Positions 53,763-62,300 of a DNA stretch of 64,000 nucleotides are shown here, piece by piece. The notes beneath the pieces are model-generated. The model was not told the DNA's origin and did no database searches. It worked only from the letters and a program-made list of their open reading frames with translations. Positions within the stretch are counted from its first letter, which is position 1, and each line of letters starts with the position of its first letter. The position numbers were made by a program, and so were the translations under genes. The stretch is from Clostridia bacterium. GTDB taxonomy: Bacteria > Bacillota > Clostridia > Lachnospirales > CAG-274. Location of the stretch: positions 62,001-126,000 of the forward strand of contig JAUNGN010000005.1 in NCBI GenBank assembly GCA_030524425.1, in the 5' to 3' direction.

Positions 53763-54473
53763 TTATTCCTCCATTTTTATTCCGTTATAGCTTACTTTTA
53801 CTGCTTCTTCGGAAATATTACAGCCGAGTCTGTACAGTCTTATATTTTTAAGTACAATATCCAGCATATCAAGCAGTTTTATCATTACCTCACGGTCACG
53901 TGGTCTTAGGGTCTGCTGTAGTATAAGAGGTATAGCCTCCTTGGGTTCTATTTGCTTAATCCAGTTTTTATCTGACCTTTCCAGGAATACAATTGCTCCA
54001 AGGGGTACCTTCATATTTATGTTTTGGTCGGTTTTGCCGCTCCAGGGAGTGCCGTAAACATATATTTTGTTATCGACCATTCTTATTGCCGGCTTATCAT
54101 CATTTATGATTTTGGCTCTGTCTTTGCCGAAGTATTCTACCCAAAGACTTGTATGGGTAGATTTACCCGTGCCGGGGTCTGCAGAAAACAAGTAAGCATA
54201 GTTATCTACCACAACACCGCTTGAATGAAGCATAAAACCTTTAAAGTGAAGGAGAGCTTCGTAAAAAGCGGCACCTGTGTATATATATTCCATATCATCA
54301 TCAGACAGGTAATCTATTTCCTTCTTTAATTCTTCGTATTCCTCATCAGGTATATTTATATTTATGTTGTAATTATCAAATTCAGCTTCATAATCCTTAG
54401 ATTGACTTATGGTTCTGTTGTGATTAAGTTCAATTTTTACATTCAAATCAGCAACCTTTAATTTTTTTAACAT
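53763..54473 (-). CDS. HprK-related serine kinase-like protein
   Basis: 236 residues. Walker A lies in SADPGTGKSTHTSLW (about 98-112) and resembles HPr kinase. MLHSSGVVVDN (about 81) and INDDKPAIR follow the HprK pattern, the latter with the Asp pair. PLGAIVFLERS and a C-terminal helix follow. Relatives occur in lasso-peptide clusters, where some phosphorylate the peptide. The full HprK hexamer domain set is not present. First gene of the three-gene minus-strand operon. Confidence 0.82.
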   Translation of the reverse strand: MLKKLKVADLNVKIELNHNRTISQSKDYEAEFDNYNININIPDEEYEELKKEIDYLSDDDMEYIYTGAAFYEALLHFKGFMLHSSGVVVDNYAYLFSADPGTGKSTHTSLWVEYFGKDRAKIINDDKPAIRMVDNKIYVYGTPWSGKTDQNINMKVPLGAIVFLERSDKNWIKQIEPKEAIPLILQQTLRPRDREVMIKLLDMLDIVLKNIRLYRLGCNISEEAVKVSYNGIKMEE

Positions 54474-54584
54474 AATTACTCCTTTAATTTCTGTTAGTAT
54501 AAAGAGCTAAAAAAATTCTTTATACGGAAGTATTGTTTAATAATAAAAGCTTACGGCATGTAATTCAAACATAACAAGTTAAAT

Positions 54585-56312
54585 TTAATTTATCAATGCC
54601 TGTGCTATAGCTAATCGGTTAAATGGTATAATAAAATAAAAACCATCAGCAAAATCATTTACCTTTTCCATAATCTCTTTTGCTATTTCTATACCCTTAG
54701 ACTGAGCTTCTTCCTTGCTCATATCAGGGCTGAATTTATCGATTATAGAGTCAGGTATATTTATGCCTGCCAATTCATTTTTTATAAACCGTGCATTTGT
54801 TATGCTGACAAGGGGCATAATTCCTACAAGTATTTTTGTATTTACTCTTGATTTAATGTATTTAAGAGTTTCGATGTCATTGTCATCAAACACGGGCTGA
54901 GTAAGGAAAAAATCGGCACCGCCTTTTATTTTTTTGTTTATTCTTTCTATTTCAAGGTCTATGTTGCGTCTTGAATAGTTTATGGCACCGCCATAGTAAA
55001 GCTTGTCATTGCTGAAGTTTTCATTGTTCATTTCCTTTATATACTCCATAAGCCTTACAGAGTCAAAGTTAAATACCCCCTTAATATTATCTCTTACGGT
55101 GCTTGGAACAGGGTCACCTGTTATAACAAGGAAATTCCTTATATTATTAATATATGCACCAAGGAGCAATGAACTTATTGCTATAGCATTTTTATCACGG
55201 CAGCATATATGAGGCATAACACTGATACCTATTTCTTCTGCCGCCTTAATGCTCATTAATACGGAATCAGCTCTTGTTCTTCCGCTTGGAGAATCGGCAA
55301 AGGTAATAACATCCACATTTTTTGTTTTGAGATAGTTGGCCGTTTCCATAAGAGTGGTGCAGTCACCGTTTTTAGGCGGGTCAAGCTCAACTGCAATGAG
55401 TTTCTTGCCTTCCTTGCCGGCAAAAAAAGCACCGTTCTTTGTTTTGTTATTGCTGCTGTTTTTTATTTCTTTATGTAATTTATGAACTTCAAATTTGACA
55501 TTAAGATTGATACTGTCTGAAAGCCGTTTAATATACTTTGGGCTTGTACCGCAGCAGCCGCCGATAATATCGGCATATTTGCAAATATCAGCCATAATTT
55601 CAGAAAAATACTTAACATTATCCATAAATACCATTCTGTCCTGTACTACAGAAGGATAGCTGGCATTGGGCAGGGCAGTTATAAATTTGTCAGTGTCAAT
55701 GCTTATATTTTTTAACACATTTAAAAGATGGGAAGGGCCTACGCCACAGTTAAATCCCATAGCATCTATTTCATCAATATTGCTGCATTTTTCTAAAAGT
55801 CTTTTACCGCTTATGCCATCTTCTGTATATCCGTGCTGGTTTACACAAAATTGAGTAATTATGAAAATATTTTTATTTCTTTCTTTTATATGTTTAATTA
55901 CAGGAATAATATCTTCCACTTCGGCGAAGGTTTCAAACAGTATAATTTCAGCACCGCAGTCGATAAAGGTGTCAGATATTGTGAAATAGTCCTCTTTATT
56001 ATCCGGACCAATGTCACAGGCAATGAATACATCATCCCCTGCAGCTTTTTTTGCTATGTTAAATGCTGACCTTATATTCTCCTTAAGCTCGTCTTCATCA
56101 CAGCCCAGACTGTTTCTGTTAGATGAAAACGTATTAGTTCTTATTAATTTTGCACCGTTTTCAATATATGCCCTGTGTACTGCATATACAGTATCAGGTG
56201 CCAAAGTGTTAGCCTTTTCGGGTAAAATTTCAGAATTAAGTGTTGAAAAATAGGTACCGAAAGCACCGTCACACAGCAGTTTTTTCTCTATAATATAATC
56301 TCTTATATTCAT
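54585..56312 (-). CDS. Bifunctional homocysteine S-methyltransferase / 5,10-methylenetetrahydrofolate reductase
   Basis: 575 residues. Residues 1-280 are the homocysteine methyltransferase (DGAFGTYF, then the zinc cysteines in GFNCGVGP and GGCCGTSP). Residues about 300-575 are the MTHFR barrel (VELDPPKNGD, GDPVPSTVRDN, GGADFFLTQPVFD, VGIMPL). This is the architecture of B. subtilis YitJ. It makes methyl-folate and methionine. The gene starts 12 bp before the neighbouring lipoprotein gene ends; no riboswitch was seen. Confidence 0.93.
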   Translation of the reverse strand: MNIRDYIIEKKLLCDGAFGTYFSTLNSEILPEKANTLAPDTVYAVHRAYIENGAKLIRTNTFSSNRNSLGCDEDELKENIRSAFNIAKKAAGDDVFIACDIGPDNKEDYFTISDTFIDCGAEIILFETFAEVEDIIPVIKHIKERNKNIFIITQFCVNQHGYTEDGISGKRLLEKCSNIDEIDAMGFNCGVGPSHLLNVLKNISIDTDKFITALPNASYPSVVQDRMVFMDNVKYFSEIMADICKYADIIGGCCGTSPKYIKRLSDSINLNVKFEVHKLHKEIKNSSNNKTKNGAFFAGKEGKKLIAVELDPPKNGDCTTLMETANYLKTKNVDVITFADSPSGRTRADSVLMSIKAAEEIGISVMPHICCRDKNAIAISSLLLGAYINNIRNFLVITGDPVPSTVRDNIKGVFNFDSVRLMEYIKEMNNENFSNDKLYYGGAINYSRRNIDLEIERINKKIKGGADFFLTQPVFDDNDIETLKYIKSRVNTKILVGIMPLVSITNARFIKNELAGINIPDSIIDKFSPDMSKEEAQSKGIEIAKEIMEKVNDFADGFYFIIPFNRLAIAQALIN

Positions 56313-56324
56313 TTAAATCCTCCG

Positions 56325-56993
56325 TTAGTAGTACATATAGCAATCAATGCCATGAACGTATCCGTTTTCAATACTGAATCTCAGGCTGTATCTTGCGTTT
56401 GCGGATGTTATGTCAGACCCCTTAGAGCTTATTATTCTTTCAACATTTCCGTTTTCATCGGAGTCTGTAAAGTTTAACCTTATTATATAGCTGTTTTCAT
56501 CAATTTTATCTTCTATATACTCCTCATTGTCTTTGTCAATGCCATAGGCATTAATTACATCTTCTTCCTTACTGCATTTCTCATTATCGGGAACAGGGCC
56601 TGTTGTAGAGATACCTCTGACATTTATTACGGCTTCCCTGCTTCCGCTGTACGAAATATATCTTATTACATCTTTTTTTATTTTCTTACCCGGATTTTCC
56701 TTATCTCCTTCTTCAATCTCCATAGTATCAGTATCTAAATACTGGCTTATATATTGGGTTGACTCATCTGTATAATCAATTATTGAAGCATCAAGTCCAA
56801 GCATACAAAGGAATTTAACAGGCTGTAAATTTTCATCTGTTGTGTACAGTGCAAAGTCGTTTGTTGAGTATTGCTTTGATGCTTCAGGCTGCAGACTCTC
56901 AGTTGCTGCATTATCAGCATCTGCCTTATTGCCGCAGCCAAAAAATGTTGTGCATACCATTGTTGCCGCTAAAATATAAACTAATTTTTTCAT
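56325..56993 (-). CDS. Hypothetical lipoprotein
   Basis: 222 residues; CGGAGG precedes the ATG. Lipobox FFGC with Cys20, then an acidic mature part with beta-rich character and no recognised domain. It is upstream of the homocysteine methyltransferase gene and may share its transcript (12 bp apart). Function unknown. Confidence 0.7.
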   Translation of the reverse strand: MKKLVYILAATMVCTTFFGCGNKADADNAATESLQPEASKQYSTNDFALYTTDENLQPVKFLCMLGLDASIIDYTDESTQYISQYLDTDTMEIEEGDKENPGKKIKKDVIRYISYSGSREAVINVRGISTTGPVPDNEKCSKEEDVINAYGIDKDNEEYIEDKIDENSYIIRLNFTDSDENGNVERIISSKGSDITSANARYSLRFSIENGYVHGIDCYMYY

Positions 56994-57039
56994 AATAACC
57001 TCCGTTTATTGTTTAATTATATAATTGCTTATATGTATG

Positions 57040-57768
57040 TCAGTAATATTCGGGAGCATCTCTCAATAAGCTGTAGGGAGTCATCATCCCTTTAATATAG
57101 CCATCCTTTTTTCCGTTATCCGTAAAGAAAATTACTGCAAGTTTTTTCATTGATTTACTGTCAATATTAAAAAGGTCGGCGGCTTCATATAATGTTGCAT
57201 CTGCCTTCATAAAAGCAAAATACTCATTTATGTGATAGCTTAAACCTAAATAATTTATAAATTCTGAAAATTCTGTGCTTTTGTCAATGTGTACAATGCC
57301 TTTATCACAAATATAGGAATAAATAACATTATCACTAAATACTCCAAGAAGCTTATTATCATGAAAAATAGGCACATGAGTAAAGCCTCGGCTGTTCATG
57401 TAGTCTGTAACATTTATAACCTTGTCATTTAATGAGGCTGTAAACATATTCTCACGTCTTATTGCATAGGACATTGCTTTTGTAGGACTTTTAACCCTTG
57501 CAACACATTTTTCAAGAATTCTGATCATATCATCTGAGGGTATTACAGGATACACATCCCGAACTCTAGGTGTATGGACTAAAAAATTTCTTACAACCCT
57601 GCAATACTCCACATCTTCCTTAAATTCCCTTAAAGAGGGTATGGTTGTAAGCCTTGTTATAATTGGGGAACCCTCAGGAAGTTCGGGGAAATAATTAGCT
57701 CTGCCGATTTGCTCAAGCTGTCTGTATAATTCAAGAAATTTATCTGTATTATTCAAATTAAATATCAC
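57040..57768 (-). CDS. CBS-domain protein associated with the metal importer
   Basis: 242 residues. An N-terminal helical part (VVRNFLVH) is followed by a CBS pair (about 105-240: VINVTDYMNSRGFTHVPIFHDNKLLGVFSDNVI and a second TLYEAADLFNIDS). CBS pairs sense adenine nucleotides. Its start overlaps the permease stop by 4 bases (ATGA), so it belongs to the importer operon, unusual for this type of transporter. A regulatory role is inferred. Confidence 0.8.
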   Translation of the reverse strand: MIFNLNNTDKFLELYRQLEQIGRANYFPELPEGSPIITRLTTIPSLREFKEDVEYCRVVRNFLVHTPRVRDVYPVIPSDDMIRILEKCVARVKSPTKAMSYAIRRENMFTASLNDKVINVTDYMNSRGFTHVPIFHDNKLLGVFSDNVIYSYICDKGIVHIDKSTEFSEFINYLGLSYHINEYFAFMKADATLYEAADLFNIDSKSMKKLAVIFFTDNGKKDGYIKGMMTPYSLLRDAPEYY

Positions 57769-58562
57769 CTTTGCTTTCTGCTGATAGTTGCTGTAACAAG
57801 TAATACAGCTATACCGATTAAAACTATTGTACCACCCGGTTTAAGGTCATAAAAGGCTGTAATAAGCAAGCCTGCTGTAGTAAATATCAGAGCAAATACT
57901 ACAGATAATATCAAATTCTGCTTATAGCTTTTAGAAATAAGCATAGCACAGGCTACAGGTATAATCATAAGTGATGAAATTACAAGTGAGCCTACGGTTC
58001 TCGCTGCAATTGATACTACAATTGCAGTAAGCATTGTAAATATTAGATTGACTGTTTTTACCTTTACTCCGGAAAGCTCTGCACCTTCTTCATCAAAGGA
58101 TATGTAAAAAAGCTCTCTGTATAGTATAAGCATTGTTATAATAACTATTATACTAAGTAAAATAACCGTTATAAGTTCAAATGTGGATATTGCCACAATT
58201 GAACCGAATAAAAAGCTGTTAAAATTAGCGGAATTTTTGACAAAACCCGAAAACACTGCGGCAACACCTACGCCAAAGCTTAGTACTATGGCAGTTGCTA
58301 TTTCAGAATAATTGGGGAATGAACGTCTTATATATTCAATAATTATTGCAGATAATAAAGAAAAAACAATTGCCGTTAAAACAGGGCTTAAACTGAAGCA
58401 TAGGCCTATTGCCACACCGGCAAGGCAGGCATGAGATAAAGCATCACCTATTGTAGACAATCTTTTAAGTACAATAATATTGCCGATAAGAGGTGTTATT
58501 ATTGATATAAATATAGCAACCACTATTGCTCTTTGCATAAATGCAAGTGTAAATATTTCCAT
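57765..58562 (-). CDS. znuB: Metal ABC importer permease (ZnuB/MntB family)
   Basis: 265 residues; AGGAGG precedes the start. Eight or nine membrane helices with family features PLIGNIIVLKRLSTIGDALSHACLAGVAIG and SFDEEGAELSGVK, the latter the ATPase-contact loop. Forms the channel with the ATPase encoded 9 bp upstream and the lipoprotein. Specificity is set by the binding protein. Confidence 0.92.
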   Translation of the reverse strand: MEIFTLAFMQRAIVVAIFISIITPLIGNIIVLKRLSTIGDALSHACLAGVAIGLCFSLSPVLTAIVFSLLSAIIIEYIRRSFPNYSEIATAIVLSFGVGVAAVFSGFVKNSANFNSFLFGSIVAISTFELITVILLSIIVIITMLILYRELFYISFDEEGAELSGVKVKTVNLIFTMLTAIVVSIAARTVGSLVISSLMIIPVACAMLISKSYKQNLILSVVFALIFTTAGLLITAFYDLKPGGTIVLIGIAVLLVTATISRKQR

Positions 58563-58571
58563 AATTACCTC

Positions 58572-59291
58572 CTAATGTTTATGATGCACATGGTTTAAAA
58601 TTGTGTGTGAATTAAATTCATCTGAGGACATCATTTTGCCTTCTCCATCCTCTGATAATACAAGTACCTTGTTTGAGTGATAGAGTATTGAAGATATATC
58701 ATGAGTAACCATTACAATTGTTATACCGCTTTTGTTAAGCTCTCCTAAAAGACAGCATATAGAGTCAACAGCCTTAATATCAATGCCTACTGTAGGTTCA
58801 TCAAGAAAGATTATTTCAGGAGATGACACCAATGCCTTTGCAATGAACACTCTTTGCTGCTGTCCGCCTGAAAGGTGTCCTATTTTTCTGTTTTTATAGT
58901 CATACATTCCTACTCTTTTAAGAGCTGAGGCTACTTTTTCTTTATCATATTTATTATATTTTTTTAAAAATCCCTTTTGTGAATACAGGCCTAAGGTTAC
59001 AATTTCTTCAACGGTTGCCGGAAAATCTCTGTTAAATGAAGTTGCCTTTTGTGATACATAGGCAATTTTTGAATAATCCCTGAATTTTTCAGAGGTTTTG
59101 CCAAGCAGACGTATTTCTCCTTCTGTAGCCTGTAAAATATTCAATATTAATTTCAGCAGTGTGGATTTACCTGTGCCGTTGGTTCCAACAACACATAAAA
59201 AGTCACCGTTTTCCACATTAAATGAAAGCCTGTGCAATATACTTTTGTCAGGGTAACTGAAGGATAAATCCTTAACTTCTAATACCTTCAT
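58572..59291 (-). CDS. znuC: Metal ABC importer ATPase (ZnuC family)
   Basis: 239 residues; a ribosome binding site AAGGAG is present. Walker A GTNGTGKST, signature LSGGQQQR and Walker B IIFLDEPTVGID. The C-terminus is His-rich (HVHHKH), a feature seen in some metal transporters. Encoded between the lipoprotein (10 bp) and permease genes. Confidence 0.92.
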   Translation of the reverse strand: MKVLEVKDLSFSYPDKSILHRLSFNVENGDFLCVVGTNGTGKSTLLKLILNILQATEGEIRLLGKTSEKFRDYSKIAYVSQKATSFNRDFPATVEEIVTLGLYSQKGFLKKYNKYDKEKVASALKRVGMYDYKNRKIGHLSGGQQQRVFIAKALVSSPEIIFLDEPTVGIDIKAVDSICCLLGELNKSGITIVMVTHDISSILYHSNKVLVLSEDGEGKMMSSDEFNSHTILNHVHHKH

Positions 59292-59301
59292 ACTAATCTC
59301 C

Positions 59302-60180
59302 TTAGCTTAAAGCTGTTTTAATGTTTTCAAGGTTTTTATACATAATTGAAATATAATTTTCACCCTTTTCCATTTCCTCATTGGTCAGTCCTTCAAAAGG
59401 GTTTAAAGGGAGAAGCTTTGCTCCTGTTTCCTGTGAAAGTATTTCAGCAGTTTTCTGAGTGACAAGCTCTTCATAAAATATATATTTTATGTTATTTTCT
59501 TTTACAAAGTTAATTAAATCCTTCATTTTGTCGGGTGAAGGCTCGCTGTCTGCTGAAATCCCGTTAATTGAGGTCTGTTTAAGACCATAAGCATTGCAAA
59601 GATAACTGTATGCTTCGTGGGAAACAACAATACTTTTATTGGGAAGAGCGGATATAGCCTCCCTATAGGACTTATCAAGACTGTCGAGAGCTGCTGTATA
59701 ATTATTGTAGTTTAATTCATATACAGTCTTGTTATCAGGGTCAATTTCACATAAGGAGTCTAAAATAGTTTTACACATTATTTTTACATTGTTAGGGTCA
59801 AGCCATATGTGAGGGTCAGTGCCATTTTCGTCAACAGCTGCGCCTAAAGACAATTCCACAAAACTAACATTTGAACCTTCAAGAGAAGACTTTACTTTGT
59901 CAATCCAGCTTTCCATACCAAGACCGTTATAGAAGAGGATATCACCATCATTAAGTTTTGCCATATCCTGAACAGTCGGCTCCCAGTCATGTGGCTCGGT
60001 ACCTGCAGGAACTATATTATAAACATCGGCATTATTGCCTGCTATTTCTTTTGTAAAGTCGTATAAGGCATAAAAACTTGTGTATATCTGCGGCTTTTCT
60101 GATACAGCTTTATTGGAAGAGCAGCCTGCCATAATAATTGTAACAAGGGACAGCAATAAAATTAATAATAGCCTTTTCAT
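59302..60180 (-). CDS. znuA: Metal-binding lipoprotein (ZnuA/AdcA type)
   Basis: 292 residues; AAAGGAG precedes the ATG. Lipobox IMAGC with Cys20. Metal ligands visible in the cluster-A1/ZnuA pattern: EPHDWEP, DPHIWLDP and VSHEAYSYL. The third ligand is histidine, which points to zinc rather than manganese (manganese proteins usually have glutamate there). There is no His-rich loop. The palindromic operator upstream belongs to the same family as those of the heme locus. Confidence 0.88.
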   Translation of the reverse strand: MKRLLLILLLSLVTIIMAGCSSNKAVSEKPQIYTSFYALYDFTKEIAGNNADVYNIVPAGTEPHDWEPTVQDMAKLNDGDILFYNGLGMESWIDKVKSSLEGSNVSFVELSLGAAVDENGTDPHIWLDPNNVKIMCKTILDSLCEIDPDNKTVYELNYNNYTAALDSLDKSYREAISALPNKSIVVSHEAYSYLCNAYGLKQTSINGISADSEPSPDKMKDLINFVKENNIKYIFYEELVTQKTAEILSQETGAKLLPLNPFEGLTNEEMEKGENYISIMYKNLENIKTALS

Positions 60181-60214
60181 TTTTTTCTCCTTTAAATAAA
60201 ACTCTTAATTTAAT

Positions 60215-60264
60215 ATTTTACCACATTGCGGTCAAATTTTCAAGTAGTATTAGCTTATGCTAAC
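60215..60264 (-). promoter_or_regulatory. Promoter and distal copy of the 16-bp operator, before metal importer
   Basis: On the minus strand TTGAAA (60243-60238), 17-base spacer, TAAAAT (60220-60215). GTTAGCATAAGCTAAT (60264-60249) lies 5 bases upstream of the -35 and differs from the GTTAGC-N4-GCTAAC consensus in one arm base only. Unlike the copy at 2401 it is upstream of the promoter, so it may act differently. It is about 45 kb from the other copies. Confidence 0.75.
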
Positions 60265-60329
60265 TGAAAGGGAAACGCTGTTTAATTTATTATATAAAAT
60301 TCCCTGTAATGCAGACTATCATACCTATG

Positions 60330-60366
60330 AAAAAAAGAGATGCTCATAAGAAACACCTCTTTATCT
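60330..60366 (-). terminator. Terminator of TrpXYZ-type operon
   Basis: On the minus strand AAAGAGGTG pairs with CATCTCTTT (one wobble), followed by a T-run. It overlaps the last codons of the small downstream gene. Confidence 0.75.
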
Positions 60367-60651
60367 TGCAAACTTAATAATATTATCTATTTTTCTGTCC
60401 TTATCATTTTCTGCACAGCCATATTCTCTTTCAAGGTTTTCTTTTATTTCTTCCATAAGAGAAATATTGAATCTTAAATCATAAATAAGTCTGTCAATGT
60501 CTGCTGCTTTTGTGCCATCCGGACCTGCAGTGGTAAGGAGATAAGCATTTGATTGAGAAATACTTCTTCTAAGTAAGTTATATTTTTCTATAATTGACCT
60601 ATTAAGCTTTTTCTTTCTTCCATTTGAAGCGGTGGAACAACATGTTTTCAT
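60361..60651 (-). CDS. Small conserved-context protein, unknown
   Basis: 96 residues from the ATG at 60651 behind AGAGGGGG; one base after the ATPase stop. Starts MKTCC, then basic helical text with SNAYLLTTAGPDGTKAADID and a C-terminal acidic helix. No family recognised. It is the last gene of the TrpXYZ-type operon. Confidence 0.65.
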   Translation of the reverse strand: MKTCCSTASNGRKKKLNRSIIEKYNLLRRSISQSNAYLLTTAGPDGTKAADIDRLIYDLRFNISLMEEIKENLEREYGCAENDKDRKIDNIIKFAR

Positions 60652-60652
60652 A

Positions 60653-61426
60653 TCAGTTCCCCCTCTCAAGGCTTATTTTGTTAAAGACATCAAGTAAATC
60701 ATCTGTTACGGCATTTTTCTTTTCATCTTCATTAAGATCCATAATTGCATTGCCCTCATGCATCATTATAAGTCTGTTTCCATAGTTAAGAGCATACATA
60801 AGATTATGAGTTACCATAATTGTAGTAAGCTTCTTTTCCTTAACTACCTTGTCGGTAAGCTCCATTATAATTTCCGCAGTTTTAGGGTCAAGGGCAGCTG
60901 TATGTTCATCTAATATAAGTATATCAATAGGAGTCATAACAGACATTAAAAGAGCCATAGCCTGTCTTTGACCGCCTGATAAAAGACCGACCTTAACCCC
61001 CATTTTATCTTCAAGACCGAGATTAAGCTGAGAAAGCTGATCCCTGTAATAGTTAACTCTCTTCTTATTGGTGCCTCTCCCCAAATCAAATAGCTTACCC
61101 TTATTGTCGGCAAGGGACATATTTTCAAGAATGGTCATTGATGAGCAAGTACCCATAGCAGGATTTTGATAAACTCTGCCAATTTTCTTATATCGCTGAA
61201 AATCCTTCATTTTAGCAATGGATTTTCCGTTAATAGTAATATCACCGCCGTCAATGGGTATTGAACCGCAAATTATATTAAGCATTGACGTTTTGCCCGA
61301 ACCGTTGCTTCCTACAATGCTTAAAAACTCATTTTTATTAACCTCAAGATTAAAATTATTAAAAAGCTGAGTTTCGTTAACTGTTCCCTTGTTATAAATT
61401 TTATCAATATTACTTAACTTAATCAT
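60653..61426 (-). CDS. ABC transporter ATPase of TrpXYZ-type importer
   Basis: 257 residues from ATG 61426, behind GGGAGG; a GTG at 61435 is part of the ribosome binding site. Walker A GSNGSGKTS, signature LSGGQRQAMAL and Walker B ILILDEHTAALD, in which histidine replaces the usual proline after Asp-Glu. It partners the permease encoded upstream, overlapping it by 8 bases. Confidence 0.9.
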   Translation of the reverse strand: MIKLSNIDKIYNKGTVNETQLFNNFNLEVNKNEFLSIVGSNGSGKTSMLNIICGSIPIDGGDITINGKSIAKMKDFQRYKKIGRVYQNPAMGTCSSMTILENMSLADNKGKLFDLGRGTNKKRVNYYRDQLSQLNLGLEDKMGVKVGLLSGGQRQAMALLMSVMTPIDILILDEHTAALDPKTAEIIMELTDKVVKEKKLTTIMVTHNLMYALNYGNRLIMMHEGNAIMDLNEDEKKNAVTDDLLDVFNKISLERGN

Positions 61427-62291
61427 TGTCAACACCTCCCTTTTTTAAGCTGCTGACAATAAGTATAATAAGGAATAAAGCACCTGTAATAAGCTTCATG
61501 TCAATAGCCTGCATACCACAGGCAATAGCTATAGCCACACAAGCCTTATAAATTATTGAACCAATAATAACAGTAGTTGTAGTCTTTAAAAAGCTAAGCT
61601 TTCCAAATACATTAGTACCTATAATAACTGATGCAAGACCGATAACCATTGTACCTGTACCCATTGAAATATCAAAAAACCTCTGCTGCTGACACATTAC
61701 ACAGCCTGCAAGAGCAACAAGTGCATTTGCTATAACAAGACCGATTATTTTAACAGTTCCCTTGTCCTTAGCAAGAGAAGTAACAACAGTTTCATTATCA
61801 CCTACAGCTCTTAAAAGATAACCGGATTTTGTCTTTAAATATAAATCCATAGCAATCTTACAAATAAAAGCTATAACAAAAATAACAATAACAGTATTGT
61901 AATCACCGGCAATATCTTTAATAGGCGAAAGAGTAAAAATAGTATCATTACTGAAAATAGGAACATTAGCCTGACCTGATGTAATATGTAAATTAACAGA
62001 GTAAAGCATAGTCATCGTAATAATACCTGAAAGTAAATCTCTCACTTTAAATTTAACATGTATAATGCCTGTTACAAAACCTGATATTCCGCCTGCAATA
62101 AAAGCAGCAGGCAGTGATATATATGGATTAATACCGTTCTTAATCATAACAACACAGACAGCAGCACCCAAAGGAAAGCTGCTGTCTACGGTAAGATCGG
62201 GAAAATCCAAAATCTTATAAGTTATGTATATACCAAGAGCAAGCATTGTATAAATAAACCCCTGCTCCAATACACTTAATACTAAAGCCAT
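61419..62291 (-). CDS. ABC transporter permease of TrpXYZ-type importer
   Basis: 290 residues, about eight or nine membrane helices. Permease of the branched-chain-amino-acid-type superfamily, with GIYITYKILDFPDLTVDSSFPLGAAV near the N-terminus and GTNVFGKLSFLKTTTTVIIGS late. This is the partner type seen with binding proteins of the TrpX class. Directly follows the binding protein gene (9 bp). Confidence 0.9.
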   Translation of the reverse strand: MALVLSVLEQGFIYTMLALGIYITYKILDFPDLTVDSSFPLGAAVCVVMIKNGINPYISLPAAFIAGGISGFVTGIIHVKFKVRDLLSGIITMTMLYSVNLHITSGQANVPIFSNDTIFTLSPIKDIAGDYNTVIVIFVIAFICKIAMDLYLKTKSGYLLRAVGDNETVVTSLAKDKGTVKIIGLVIANALVALAGCVMCQQQRFFDISMGTGTMVIGLASVIIGTNVFGKLSFLKTTTTVIIGSIIYKACVAIAIACGMQAIDMKLITGALFLIILIVSSLKKGGVDND

Positions 62292-62300
62292 TTTATACTC

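Noticed and set aside
60181..60300. Zur box before the ZnuA-like gene
   Set aside because: No typical Firmicutes Zur palindrome was found; the clear palindrome matches the heme-locus operator family.
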